Positions 10,912 to 22,800 of a stretch of 64,000 nt of DNA are shown one piece after another. The DNA is from Antedon mediterranea (taxonomy: Eukaryota; Echinodermata; Crinoidea; Comatulida; Antedonidae), in assembly GCF_964355755.1 (NCBI RefSeq), contig NC_092671.1, forward strand, positions 35,605,304 to 35,669,303, given 5' to 3'. A program made the position numbers and the translations under genes. The first letter of the stretch is position 1. Each line of letters starts with the position of its first letter. The notes under the pieces were generated by a model that saw nothing but the letters and a program-made list of their open reading frames with translations, had not been told where the DNA came from and did no database searches.

Positions 10912-13163
10912 TAATTAAATAAACAATGATGAACGAATATGAAATTGTTATAAAATAATTTATTAAATGTTGACTGTGCCGTTGATATAGCGCCACTATC
11001 GAAAGTATCGCTGCAAATTGCTTGAAACAGTGACATTATAGTTTCACAATTACAGACCGTACAATTTAGCAGGGGTCCAATCTTGTACGCTGTTATTGTC
11101 ACTTGGTTAGGCATAGACCAATGACAGCCCGTCTATAGATGACGTCAATATTAATGTAACGTTAACAAAATGCGGTACGAGGTTTGCGAATGCAATAAGC
11201 AAAAAGCATTCGTTACTATCCGTTGGGAGACAGCGGATGCACTCGCGAAAAGCAGATTCTTCGCCACAGAGAATATTAGATCATTTTTTGCAATCATATC
11301 GTGTTTACTTCCAGGGTAGCAACACTTTTTATATACTTCTTCTTTTAGGATCGTGATATATTTGCCATCTGTACCTGTTTCATCCAAGTATCAAGTAACA
11401 GGTGGGTTACCGTTTAATTTTATAATATTTTAACTTTTTTATAAACGATACGATAATCTGTAGTATATTTTTAGTTGTTATTTCTGTTAGGTTACAATAA
11501 GTCTACAGAAAACATACATGATGATAATATAATATCTTAAGTTCAATGAGGTCGGATTTAATATAAACTATAATAAACTACATATTAATTTTACTTTGTT
11601 ATTGTCACGATAATTTTATTTATCAAAGTATCCTCTTTCGGGATTTGCATCATAACATGTGATTTTTCTAGCGATACATGTATCTATGTTGCAATGGATA
11701 TGATTATGTACACGGCCGTAATTTTGTGATATAATACAATTTTAGTGTTCTTCGTTTATCACATAAGGGCATTTATTCTCTCGGGGATTTCTGAATTAGA
11801 AGCTGTTACATTTTATTTTCGTGAAACGTAAAGTTTTCCGATAATAAAGTATAAACTTTCTTGATTTTTCTTCGTTTAATCGAAAGAAACCAGCAGGATT
11901 TTTAGTTAAGAACACGCAAAGACACGACGGCCGCACTGGAGATATAATGGCACGTTCGTTGTATTCGCGCGCTGGTGGAAACACTGATGAAAACTGCTAG
12001 GTTTTTTTTCGCGCGCGCTGAAATACTGATAAAAATGTCACGGCTTTATTACACGTGCGCTGAAAACTGCATGGTTTTTTATACGCGTGCTCTGAAATAC
12101 TGATAAATGACACTGATTTTTAAATCATTTTCAAAAAGATACAAAATAAGTTTATCAAATCAATATAGTATCAACATTTATTTATTTTTAATTTATGTAT
12201 ATATATTTTTTTCTTTTTCGTATTCGTATTTAATGTTATATCTTGGGCTGGGTCAAACTTAAAGTCTGACTTAAATGACACCCCCCTCCCCACATGATTA
12301 CTTCATTGTATGTATTATCCTGTATGTTAATATATTGTGGAAATGAATTAAATTGAAAACACACAGTACCAACACTATTTGTTCCATAACTAGACCTATA
12401 TTATATACTGCATTCTTAGCGGCCTAATTGCCCATGAACCACATTTGACAGTATCGGAATTTATATATTACCACACTCATTAAAAATAGAAAATGTATTA
12501 GGAATATCATATAATTTGATCATCTAATATCATTATGCTTTTTATTAGATATTAATGCATTTATCCAGGTGTTATGTTCCCCTGTTTGTAATAAATAATT
12601 ATGATAGTAGAGCAGAGCCGTCGCACATATCGGCATGTCTGGATATGTATATAGGAGAAAATCGGATAGCGCAGCTTATATAGTCTGGCCATCTTGCGCT
12701 TATAATGGAGCAATTATTAGCAGTACGAGAATTCGCTTACTCTACGGTACTGTTTTATAGCTTGCAATATTAAACTATATTACATTAATTCACATCTTCT
12801 TGTAACGAAATTGATGCGTGAGTTTTATTTGAACGTGTCCTTTGTCGGTACTCGAGTCTTGGTAATTCAAAAAGTAGTAAACAAACGTAGAATCTAATAT
12901 AATACGTCTCAGATAACAGAAACTGCTTCATTTTTAACCAATCTATGTAATCTGTGATTCATCTATCTACTTTAATTTGATCGTCGCAATTAGTGGTTAG
13001 TGGTTCACTAGATTTAATACTAAGATTTAAATTGCCTTAAAATTAAACTAAACTATTAAAGACACGTTTATGTACGGTCGCTACAATAAATTGAACCACC
13101 AGTACAGGTTTGGAATTTGAAATTTATTTTATTAGGCCAGAATTACGTGATTACTTTGTATTT
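10912..13163. other. Non-coding, no gene recognised
   Basis: Contains the family Q dispersed repeat at 12206-12360. Short minus-strand frames (10884-11114, 11151-11387, 11796-11984) lack recognisable motifs or splice context. Around 11930-12090 there are three similar phrases with GCGCGC and 'gaaatactgataaa', a diverged local repeat. Confidence 0.5.
12206..12360 (+). mobile_element. Dispersed repeat family Q, probable LINE 3' end
   Basis: CGTATTTAATGTTATATCTT, GGGCTGGGTCAAACTTAAAG and CACATGATTACTTCATTG recur in the same order and orientation at 51523-51680. Both copies finish with GGAAATGAATTAAATTGAAA-like A-rich tails, as expected for a 5'-truncated non-LTR insertion. No protein remnant is visible, so the class is inferred from the tail. 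Confidence 0.6.
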
Positions 13164-13321
13164 GCTTGGTTCCCACTAAAACGCAACGCAATGACGTAAC
13201 GCAAAGCAAAGTGATTTGACCAATCTCAAGCGATGGATTATTCGAACAGTCGCGTGTCGTTGGTCAACTCGCTTGCGTTGCGTCTACGTCCCTTGCGTTG
13301 CGTTCTAGTGAAAACCAAGCT
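13164..13321. mobile_element. MITE, family C, copy C2
   Basis: 158 bp bounded by GCTTGGTTCCCACTAAAACG and its complement (GCGTTCTAGTGAAAACCAAGC). The arms are rich in ACGCAACGCAA repeats and the centre has TTTGACCAATCTCAAGCGAT. One of four family members here; palindromic and non-coding. Confidence 0.85.
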
Positions 13322-15607
13322 TTATACATTTCTCTAGATTTCTAGCTAGGAAGGTTAAAGGTTACATTCTCTTGTTACAACTCCAAACTCTGGAGATTTA
13401 CCACTACAGCATTATTTATTATTATTATGGAAACATAATATACACATTATTTCATATAAAATGAAAACTGCGTATGTTTTTCAAAATTATACCATATTAA
13501 TATTTATCACATTATGTTACATACCAGTTATGATACCAGCATATTTTACTCATAAACTATTTTATCCCATTGTGACTGTACTTGTACCAAATGTGACAGT
13601 TTAAACCAAGGAGGAAATAAAATGAAGCCAAAGTGCAGTTAATTCTCATAAAAAGAAGAAAACAACTTTTAAAAAACGTTCAAATGAATTTTGTTTTTAA
13701 CGTAAAAAACCCGTAAAATAATAACGTTGCATATGTTCATTGTTTTTTTTTTAATTACCACACAAGGAACGAACACAACAATGTATACAGTCAATTCTGG
13801 ATTGTGATTGGATAATAGTTTGTGATTTATGGTTGATGAAGGGAGTTGATTGGTCAATTATGTGTGGTTGACAACTACGAAGCAAGTGATTGGTCAACTT
13901 AATTTCGTTGTTGTTTTAATACTGATTCAGCTGGCACACAATAATATAATGAGCGATATCATAATCATACTCTGAACATTTTCAGCGTAAACAAATATCC
14001 AGGTTAAAAAAATGTTTTTATCGTTTTCCCCAACGTTCCATTTCCGCGTATTATGTAATGCAGAGATAACATGTGCTTTAAATTTAGTATAGCTCTATTT
14101 TTTGTACTGATGTATTTATTTTTTAACTACTTTGAACTGTGTTACTTTAAAGAATAATGTAAATAAGTGAGTGGCAAAATGTGGAAAGTCATCTGATATT
14201 TCTCAGTAATAAAACGTTAATAGCATAAGATTCTATCTTTAGTATCTTTTGATGGCTTAATAGAATTAAATAGTTTGATATCTTCACATTGTATGTGCTT
14301 TTTGATTGGTTGTTATGCAACAACACGGTTACTTCGTATTTGTTACGGGGCGCCGTTTGGAACATTTCTCATGTTGTCAAGATAATGGCATTCTGTAGTG
14401 ACAAATGACATGACAAAATAACACTCTGTCGACAACATCTTTAAATCAATCAGAAATCAATCAATCAGAAAAACAATATTCACTTTTGCACCAAACTACA
14501 GACTATTATTATTTATTATTGTTGTTGTGGTGTAATTAGTTTTTGTCTTCTACTGGGTGACCTTTTCAGTAAAAAAAAATGTCCCAGAGTGTCCATAACT
14601 GTTTAATGGGCAATAATATTAAGTTATCCTTTGGAAAATATCTTTACAAGATACAAGAAAAACTGAATTATTTTTCTTCGTAAAAAACAAAGAAATGTCG
14701 GTTGTTAGCAAATCCGATTAAAAAGATACATATACATAAACGGGCTAAAAATATGACAAAAAATGTAAAATTATATACAGTAACCCTAGGTTACGGTGTA
14801 ATTGTATATTTTTACTTATCCCAATGAAATGTTAACAAAACGTACATGCAATCGAATGTGATGTGTTACGAAACAACTCCATTGTAATATATATGTACAC
14901 CGAGTATAAAATTGGAATTAATTTGTTAAACATCCGCTACAATACCTTCTAAAACGTTGCAATGAAATGTAACGCATTACCAATCAGTATAAATTAATAG
15001 ATTATTTTAGAGACATTTTACAACGCCAAGAAACCTGCTGTAAATACTGTTCCGACAGTGCTGTAAATCACGTAAGATTATGAACTACACACGACGCAAA
15101 ACATAAAAGTAAATGAATGGCACGCAACAGTATTTAAGCACTCGTGTCAAACCGAATGTTCATGCGAATAGTCGTTAAAACATACTATAATGCCTCGTTT
15201 TCTGCTCCAAAGGCGTAAATTCGTAAAACTGGTTTTCTAGGACGATAAATAATATACTGTTTTTTTCTACAGAAAACAACATGAAGTAAATCAATTTTCA
15301 TTCTAAAGCTGTAAATTAATTGGATTATTTGATTGATAAATAATATTTGCCTAAGTCCAATAAAATTATGTCATGGTCGATAAGAACATTAACATAATTA
15401 GTTGTTTTCTGTATAAAATGTATACTTTCCGTTCATTATCGTTCGTTAAATATGCCTACATCACAGATCCAGAAACCAAAATACTTTCCATTAAAAATAC
15501 ATATCAATATTTATTGTTATAGTCATTAGTAATAACATAACATAATGCACTTATCAATTTATCGTACATTCTACATAGGCCTAAGTGACTACTGAAAGTA
15601 CGTACAT
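13322..15607. other. Non-coding, no gene recognised
   Basis: No gene supported. A partial family C interior (AGTGATTGGTCAACTTAATT) lies near 13885. The rest is unremarkable A+T-rich sequence. Confidence 0.55.
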
Positions 15608-15767
15608 AGAGCTCTGTCTACACTATCAAACTAGTTTGACAACAAACAAAAGTGTGATGTTTCCAAATATAGTAGTGATATGCTCAAATATGGTAGTGAT
15701 ATGACATCATGTCCATAAGTGGGCACATCACATTTTTGTTAACATGTGATAGTGTAGACAGAGCTTT
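15608..15767. mobile_element. MITE, family A, copy A2
   Basis: 160 bp, one of the best preserved copies: AGAGCTCTGTCTACACTATC at the left and GATAGTGTAGACAGAGCTTT at the right. The interior has CAAACTAGTTTGACAA, two ATATGGTAGTGATATG units and GACATCATGTCC. A TAGGCCTA octamer starts at the final base of the element. Confidence 0.9.
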
Positions 15768-16408
15768 AGGCCTACTACCATGGCAAAGCTTTTTCAAATT
15801 TACTAAAACCACACTGCATTTATTTGTCAGTCATATTCTTCCCACTGTATGCTTTGTTCCACACTTTAAATACGTTTAACCAAGCCTGACGACCACACAG
15901 CTGCTGAATATTTACAACAACAATTTCATTACTATCAATATTCATTAGAGAACTGATTACTAATTCCATTATCGATTAGTTTCCATCTACCTGAACACTG
16001 TGAATACCTGTTGTCTAAAAAACATCAAGACATTAGCGATTGTTATTGTTATTTTAAAGCATCGTGCATCCCGATTAAAATCGACGTTATCGGTGTACCT
16101 TTGGAGTCCTCTGTTTTCACTCTGAACACCAGAGGCTTTAAAAAGAACATTTTGAAAACAATACAATCTGCACATGTACTAATTCGATTTCCAAACAATA
16201 GTTCAAAACAATACAATAATTACATAACGTGTCAATCTGCTTTTTGCTTGATAACTGAATATATATGAACAAAATTAAAAGTATCTTTATGTCACCGATC
16301 CTTTATATTTTATCTTAATTTTGTTGCGTCATAGTTCTGCACTGAGCTATGAAGAAATGAAATGTCATGTGACACTGTATACATTCAGCAATATTCTTAT
16401 GCTACTAT
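15768..16408. other. Non-coding, no gene recognised
   Basis: Short overlapping frames on both strands at 15987-16268 have no recognisable motif or splice context. No repeat copy found elsewhere in the window. Confidence 0.5.
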
Positions 16409-16572
16409 AAATCTCTGTCTACACTTTCAAACTTTATGTGACAAAAAAATGTGATATGCCCATATATGGACATGATGATGTCATATCACTACCATATATA
16501 GCCATATCACTACCATATTTGGGCATATCACACTTTTTTGGTCAAACTAGTTTGATAGTGTAGATAGAGTTT
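16409..16572. mobile_element. MITE, family A, copy A3
   Basis: 164 bp with left end AAATCTCTGTCTACACTTTC and right end GATAGTGTAGATAGAGTTT. The right end is directly adjacent, with no spacer, to copy A4. Confidence 0.85.
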
Positions 16573-16677
16573 AAAGCTCTGTATACACTATCAAACTAGT
16601 TTGACCAAAAAAAGTGTGATGCGCCCAAACATGGTAGTGATCTGTCAAACTAGTTTGATAGTGTTTGACAAAGCTTT
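16573..16677. mobile_element. MITE, family A, shortened copy A4
   Basis: 105-bp copy starting AAAGCTCTGTATACACTATC directly after A3 and ending GTTTGACAAAGCTTT. The centre is reduced to one CCAAACATGGTAGTGATCTG unit. The abutting arrangement suggests insertion of one copy at the end of the other, or a tandem product. Confidence 0.8.
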
Positions 16678-16745
16678 ATGATAACATTTTCCTAATATAC
16701 ACTAGGATCCGCTTATTTCACCGATTGGAATCCCGATTTAATACT

Positions 16746-16862
16746 TGCACCAACAGGATTGTAATTGTAGTTTTGCGTCAGGGAGTTGACGCAAAAGTAG
16801 GGCAAAACATGTAATTACTCAACTCCCTGACGCAAAACTACAATTACAATCCTGTTGGTGCA
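16746..16862. repeat. Perfect 44-bp inverted repeat with 29-bp loop
   Basis: Arms at 16746-16789 and 16819-16862 are exact reverse complements (44 of 44), starting TGCACCAACAGGATTGTAAT. The loop holds AGTAGGGCAAAACATGTAAT. A loop-like sequence (GTCAGAGTAGGGCAAAACAT) recurs at 17045, so the hairpin probably belongs to a larger repeat that also spans the tRNA-like segment. Confidence 0.95.
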
Positions 16863-16909
16863 GTACCCGCTGCTTACTTGGGCTCGAATCTAACCACTAG
16901 CCATCAGCG

Positions 16910-16984
16910 CAAGCTCGGTGGTCTAGAGGTATGAACGCCAGGCTAGTGATCTGGAGGTCGTGGGTTTGAGTCCCACCCGAGAAC
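16910..16984 (+). repeat. tRNA-like segment (Thr-AGT-like), probably a SINE head
   Basis: Contains an anticodon arm CCAGG-CTAGTGA-TCTGG (anticodon AGT), a T arm GTGGG-TTTGAGT-CCCAC and a box A-like GGTGGTCTAGAGG. The acceptor stem pairs at only five of seven positions (AGCTCGG against CCGAGAA) and no T-run terminator follows. I read this as a tRNA-derived SINE head or tRNA pseudogene, not a functional tRNA. The hairpin at 16746 lies just upstream. Confidence 0.5.
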
Positions 16985-19054
16985 TACTTGCGAAGTATTC
17001 TCCGCAAGTATTCTCAAATGTACTTATTATAAAGTACAAATTACGTCAGAGTAGGGCAAAACATCTAATTAATATAATGGTTATCATTCTTATAACCGTG
17101 GAAAAGTGAAATTGCACATTAATTTCATTCTCAATTATGATTGATTGAATAAAGTTCACAAAACGGAAACGCTATAAGACATAGTTTTGAAAGTACGAAC
17201 TCACGGTACATTCATGTTTGCCGTTTATTGAAGACGGAGAAGTTAAATTTTCAATTAACAAATCGGCGCCGTCGTAGGTGAATGCACTGTATACCTTTAG
17301 AGATAACATAGCCTATAACATATGACATGATTAAAACTAATTAATATCTGCCACACAATATACGGCTGGAATGGCACTTTTACAAGTATACTTTTAACAT
17401 ATTACACTAATCACATTCATTAACGTAACGGCTGCTGCTATGAACATTGTCAATTTTAAAATTTATATCATAATTATTCCATCTTTTAGAAGTTATTGAA
17501 CAACGTCATGACGCTTTTAAACGAGAAATCTGGGAATTGAAAAGTAATATCACAAAATGATAGGTGATGGATGTCAAGGATTTTGTCATAATAATCTTTG
17601 ATTTTTAAAAATGCCATGATTACAATTTCTAAAAATATATATAACCCTCCATGGCGGTCATTTTACTATCCAACATTTTCACGGGTTTAATGTACAGCTT
17701 CTAATTCATACAAACTGTTATAGTAATATCCAGTGATATTTTAATGTGTTAATTCAGGTTATATACAATTCGCACATAAAATACAGCTTTGATGTTGATG
17801 TACAGTGATGAACAATACGTCCCCCGAAGAGAACGTGTTCAACGTAGCACTTAAATTAATTAATATCAGCACCCTATGTTTTTTAAGTATGTTGATATTG
17901 GAAATCAAAGTGTACATATTTCCACATGGCCGTAATTAATGAGTGCATCTTGCATTTGAAAATCAATAATTTCTAAGCGAGGTTGATGGTTAAAAGGTAA
18001 AACAAATGTCACGGGTAGTATGTAAAACGTGGAACTATATCATTTTTTGACGTACTTTGCAAAATTCATACCGTTCCGATTCATGATTTATTGTGATTTT
18101 CCTGAAATTAGAAATGTAAACATAACTGAGTTAGGGACGACCTTAATATTAACAGTATTGATTTGCTCCAAGTATTATGTTGCCAATATATAATTGCTGC
18201 CTTTTAAACCCACTGCAGGGTTACTCCGTAACTGGCTATTTTGTGCCGTTCTCATCCAGCATACCAATTGCTTGGGGCAACTTCATCATGCCATCTCACA
18301 CCGTTTCTTTTATCCATACAATGATATCTTGTTCTTCTGTAATCCGTCAGCCGTGCCCAATATCATTTCTTTAATGTTAACACTTTTATTGTATCAGCAA
18401 AATTCTTCTTGCTTTCAGAAAGTCCTTGGGACCCCACGACATTTCGAAAGGATAGGACATAAGCACTATATTTTACAATTTTTAGTCCCTCACGCTCCTG
18501 GATCGGCCACTTCCAAACATACAGTACGTTATGTTCCTTTATCTGCACTAATTACCATGGCCAATTAAGTAGGGGGTGTCCGATGGAAAGGATTCTGCTG
18601 TAATTTTCTTTTCAAATTTGTCTTTCTTTTTCATATTTATATGGTGTTTTATTGATTGTGTAATATCACAATCATTGATTGAACGAGTTGTGCTGTACCG
18701 TACTCGTGGATAAATACAGATTTTATATATGTTTCCCCTTGTCACCACACAATAGAATTTCACTTTTCCTTATGCAATTTGCTTAACCAAAACCATCACT
18801 TTGAACATTATAGTGATTATATTTGTTATACTTTACACCATAAGTAGGCCTCTTTATTTTACCCGTTGTGTTCGAAGGATAAATTGATATAATAATGAAC
18901 TTTCGACACGGTTTAAAATAAGTAATGACTTTAAGCGGTTATTGAGTAATGTTCATATTTCATTACCGTTTAATATCAATGGTCTGTTGTTTGTATTGAT
19001 TATAATGGTTTAAGCTTTCAGCGTGAAGTCAGTTACACCTGCTACTCATCATCA
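16985..19054. other. Non-coding, no gene recognised
   Basis: The longest frame (18194-18568, +, 124 residues) shows no domain, no signal sequence and biased composition, and is overlapped by frames on the other strand. Nothing supports a gene. Confidence 0.5.
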
Positions 19055-19512
19055 CTGTGCCCAGAAATAAAAATTCGTTCATTTTTATTCCGTTATTGTA
19101 TATATACGATGTAAACTGGATGTATTTCGGTAATGAATAATTTGTGTTAATTGACATTATTAATGATGTATACCTTTTAAGGGTTTAAATAAAAATATGT
19201 TAATAGGATCTGTGCCCAGAAAATAAAAATTCGTTCATTTTTATTCCTTTATTGTATACGATGTCACCTGGATGTATTTCGGTAATGAATAATTTGTGTT
19301 AATTGACATTATTAATGATGTATACCTTTTAAGGGTTTAAATAAAAATATGTTAATAGGATCTGTGCCCAGAAATAAAAATTCGTTCATTTTTATTCCTT
19401 TATTGTATTGATGTCACCTGGATGTATTTCGGTAATGAATAATTTGTGTTAATTGGCATAATTAATCATGTATACCTTTTTAAAAGTGTTTAAATGAAAA
19501 TATGTTAATATG
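19055..19512. repeat. Three tandem ~152-155-bp units
   Basis: Units start at 19055, 19210 and 19362 with CTGTGCCCAGAAATAAAAAT. Each contains ATTCGTTCATTTTTATTCC, GGATGTATTTCGGTAATGAA and AATGATGTATACCTTTTAAG. The third unit is the most diverged. Non-coding tandem duplication. Confidence 0.92.
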
Positions 19513-19639
19513 ATTGTGTTGTTAATTATTCAGTGTATTGCACATACATATCGATTTTTCCCTGACATTCAGTGTCATCTGTGGAACAGTATATTAAGTT
19601 GCAGTGTATTTCATTATTGAATTATGTGCGCATAAAAGA

Positions 19640-19777
19640 GAGCTATTTCTATTTATGTGACAGAAAGATATAGACATGATGTTGTCATATCACTACCATA
19701 TTTGGACATAAACTACCATATTTCGGCACATAGCACATTTTTTTGTCAAACTAGTTTGATAGTGTAGACAGAGCTTT
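19640..19777. mobile_element. MITE, family A, left-degraded copy A5
   Basis: The right end (AGTTTGATAGTGTAGACAGA then GCTTT) and interior (GACATGATGTTGTCATATCA, CTACCATATTTGGAC) are clear. The left terminal repeat has decayed beyond recognition, so the start is approximate. Confidence 0.75.
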
Positions 19778-19995
19778 ATAGTGTGCATCGTAACCGGTTA
19801 AATATTACATTATACATTACAGTATGGACATACCTATTCAGAGGACAACTATTTTAGGAGATACTTTCCCGTGAAGCGAACGAGGGAAAGTATAGCCTAC
19901 ATGTTTTATATTATCGGTCAATCTCTATAGGAAACATCGCTATTGCATAATGTACACTTTGTTGGGTCACGAAACTGCCCCTTTATGTAGATTAT

Positions 19996-20324
19996 AGGTC
20001 AATTTACACCGACAGTGATAAAAATATGGAATCTTGGTTATTATATTATTCTTTATGACGATTTACGGTTTCCGGGCCTTTCACACCTGCTCCGGCACGG
20101 TTCCGGTCCGGCGACGGCAAATCCAATCGAACGTCAATGTTTCGTTTTTACGCGGCTACGCGCATATCGATTGGTGCTTGGCCGCGTGATGGAGCGTCGT
20201 GAAAACGAAACATTGGCGTTCGATTCGCCGGACCGGAAGCGTGCCGGAACAGGTGTGAAAGACCCTTAATACGTGAGATAAGCTACGCCGCTTACCGTTA
20301 CCGCTCGTCTGTATAAATTAGCCT
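19996..20324. mobile_element. MITE, family F, interrupted by a family G element
   Basis: Left end AGGTCAATTTACACCGACAG and right end complementary to AGGCTAATTTATACAGACGA, matching family F at 958-1087. The two halves are separated by the 192-bp family G element, so this is a nested insertion. Confidence 0.6.
20074..20265. mobile_element. MITE, family G (GGGCCTTTCACACCTG ends)
   Basis: 192-bp palindromic element with 41-bp terminal repeats differing at four positions: GGGCCTTTCACACCTGCTCC at the left and the complement of GGGTCTTTCACACCTGTTCC at the right, both continuing into GGTCCGGCGA. Strikingly G+C- and CpG-rich for this window. It keeps a plus-strand frame open (20015-20269), which is an artefact. 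Confidence 0.88.
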
Positions 20325-21040
20325 TAAGATTCACAGAAAAAAGACAATGTGTAATTATCTCATTGGACAAAAACAATATTATATTATCCGTTAAAGGGTT
20401 TTAGTTTTTCCTGTAAAGACCAGAGCTTTTAGAAGATAATGTGTGTTATTTTTTTTACTAAATCATTTAATGACGCTCCATCAATAAGTAGGCCTAATTC
20501 CGAAGCGTGTCTGTATGCCATGTATAGTTTATTATAATAGTCAATCGATCTCTTTCGAGTGGACATTTGTTTGAAATTCTGTTTATTCACTGCTTATATT
20601 TCAAACGCAAAATATCACGAGACCTATATTATGTGATGTCCTTTTGTAAAAAGTGTTAGTAAAATTAATGCCTCTCGGATATTGTGTACGATAAAACGCA
20701 CACTTGTTCGTTTTACCGCATCAAAAAGTCGTGCGTGTGACGTACAGTAAAGTTTCAAACGAATTTACAAATGGATGATGTGCGGTATTGGTATTGTCAA
20801 TCGAAAACAAATGAGCACAAAACGTTCCACTGACCATTCAATTACATAATGTATGTGTTAGCACAACTTAATATAGTTATCATTCTTATCAAAATGTTTA
20901 ACAAATTGCTAATGATTAAAAATACCAATTTGCAAAGATACAATTCGTCATCATTAATGTTTGCTCTTGGCATATTTCCATTACATTTTCAAGGGTAATC
21001 ATTTGCACGTGAACTGTGTCAATAATGTTGACCTGTTTTT
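20325..21040. other. Non-coding, no gene recognised
   Basis: A+T-rich sequence with one TAGGCCTA octamer (20489). Nothing else recognised. Confidence 0.55.
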
Positions 21041-21754
21041 AGTCGCGTGGAAGCGACTCTATAGTTCACTATGTCGGTCGGTCGGTCTGTCGGTCTGTCG
21101 GTCCGGTATCACTATGCGTTTTATCGCTTTCTGACCTTATCTTGATATCAGTTTAATCTAGCTAAGTCAATTTTTCACAGTATATTCCTTATGGCCAGGA
21201 ATCGATGTGGTTATGTTTTCACGGTGCGCATTAAAAAATTACGCGGTCTACGCACGATTTAACGAAATCACGTTTGTAATCATATCTTCACAACCGTGAA
21301 TCACAATGAAATAAAATTTGATACTCATAAATTTCAGGGCATAAATCATCATATGGCAATACAATTACGTGCGTAGCGCATGTAACGCATGCGTACGCGC
21401 GCTTAAAATTTTCAAAATTTATTTTCGACGAAGTAAGAGTACGTTTCAGGCAATTTTAAGCGTTTACAAAATTGCCATGAGTGCGCAGATTTTTGCGCGC
21501 GCACTGCGCGTTAAATGTTGTTGCGCACTCTTTTTGCCCGATTTCTGTTTTCTTGACTTACTTTTCAACTCGAAATTACGTTATACGAGCACGTCAAAAG
21601 TGACAGGCTACGCACGTGTAAATTAAAAAAATATAACTGTTTTTAAACATTTCAACATTTTTAAACATTTTCAGTAATTTCGGTCAGTTGGTAGGTTGGT
21701 CGGTCGGTCGGTAAACACTAAGCACGCGACTGCAGCCATCTATATGGCCTTGTT
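21041..21754 (+). mobile_element. Family B DNA element, full-length copy B1
   Basis: 714 bp. Left end AGTCGCGTGGAAGCGACTCT, then a subterminal (GGTCGGTC/GGTCTGTC) tract; right subterminal GGTTGGTCGGTCGGTCGG and end CACGCGACTGCAGCC...GGCCTTGTT. The interior is G+C-rich with palindromic phrases (GTAGCGCATGTAACGCATGC; GCGCGCGCACTGCGCGTTAA). An inverted, highly similar copy lies at 34057-34780. A frame at 21369-21626 has no transposase features. Non-autonomous DNA transposon by structure; superfamily unknown. Confidence 0.82.
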
Positions 21755-22590
21755 CTTTCTGTTTGTGATCCACGTTACGCCCTCTATGTCGTAAACATTT
21801 ACGCGCTACTACGGCAAGCAGTCGATTGTTTTGCGCTCAATTTAAATGTATGTTTAAACACGTGTTACGTCTGCTTAAACTTCAAGTGTAGGGAAAGTAG
21901 TATGTTTCTAAACGTTAAAAAAAACCAGTAATTATTCTGCTGTAATATTCTTTCTTCGCCTTAACCTTGAGTGTTATTATCTATTTCAATTGAATTGATC
22001 ATTATTTCTTCCTCTCTTGATCTTCTGACTCTGACACGTGACATACATAATATTGTGTTTGTAGATGTTATCATAGAGGGACTATTGCTTTTTTTTCATA
22101 AACATAACTCGTGCTGTAAAAAAACTCAACTAATTTGAAAAAAAAACCAAATAAGGCTTAGGTTTTTTAAGGTTTAGGCTAATGTTTTCCAGTCCCTTAC
22201 TTTTTTTGTCGTTTACATACGTGCGTATTCATCAAACTCGTGTGAATACTAATTTTTGTAAGTGGCTCTTACCGGTACAGTATGTACGTTATGCTCTAGG
22301 CACTGCCACTATGTACATGTTTTGTAGTTGTGAGTAGTTTCATTATTTGTCTTCATCAAATTTGTTTCGGCATCAATCTTTTCTTATTTTTTTTGACGTA
22401 GTAAGTTATTTATTCTTATTGAAAATGTATTATCAAGGAAAGAATTGTGTGGGCCTAAGTATAGAATAATCACGTAACCGTTATTATACTTTGTTTTACA
22501 GTACGTCTAAAGGATTTGTTTTTTAATTTAAAAAAATGTATATAATATACCATGATACACCAGCCCATGTTTAACTAATCCCAGCTTTAC
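21755..22590. other. Non-coding, no gene recognised
   Basis: No supported feature. An A-run-rich patch near 22120-22200 contains several 'aggttt' phrases. Confidence 0.55.
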
Positions 22591-22684
22591 AAGGAGGAGC
22601 CAATTCACTACAAGCTATGCTTTCATTTAGGCTCATCCTAATTTAAATTACAGGAATTAGCAAAAATTAAATAAAATGAAATTT
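22591..22684 (+). mobile_element. Retrotransposon 3'-tail fragment, family S
   Basis: AAGGAGGAGCCAATTCACTA followed by TGCTTTCATTTAGGCTCATC and a tail AAATTAAATAAAATGAAATT. The minus strand of 59310-59400 has the same order (GGAGCC...TTCACTACA...GCTTTCATTTAGGCTCCTCC and an A-rich tail). Two copies ending in A-rich tails suggest the 3' end of a non-LTR element. Confidence 0.55.
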
Positions 22685-22689
22685 ATGAA

Positions 22690-22800
22690 CTATTTATTTA
22701 TTTTATTTTATTTTATTTATTTCCTTTATTGCATCAAGTAAACAGTGATGAAGTTGACATAAATATAATAGTAAATATATAAAGAAAAACATAGTATAAC
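22690..22800 (-). mobile_element. Possible LINE 3' tail, minus strand
   Basis: A (TTTTA)n run, then TTTATTTCCTTTATTGCATC, matching the reversed A-rich tail layout of retroposed sequences seen also at 43255 and 60098. Weak, no protein remnant. Confidence 0.35.

Noticed and set aside
16910-16984. Functional tRNA-Thr(AGT) gene
   Set aside because: Acceptor stem pairs at only five of seven positions and no terminator follows; better read as a SINE head or pseudogene.
18194-18568. 124-residue plus-strand ORF
   Set aside because: No recognisable domain, overlapped by antisense frames of similar quality, no splice or start context.
20015-20269. 84-residue ORF with Arg/Gly-rich end
   Set aside because: Lies across a CpG-rich palindromic MITE; the open frame follows from low stop-codon density in G+C-rich DNA.
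21369-21626. 85-residue ORF (and 34310-34525) as a possible transposase
   Set aside because: Internal to family B elements, not conserved in frame between the two copies, and lacks any transposase motif.
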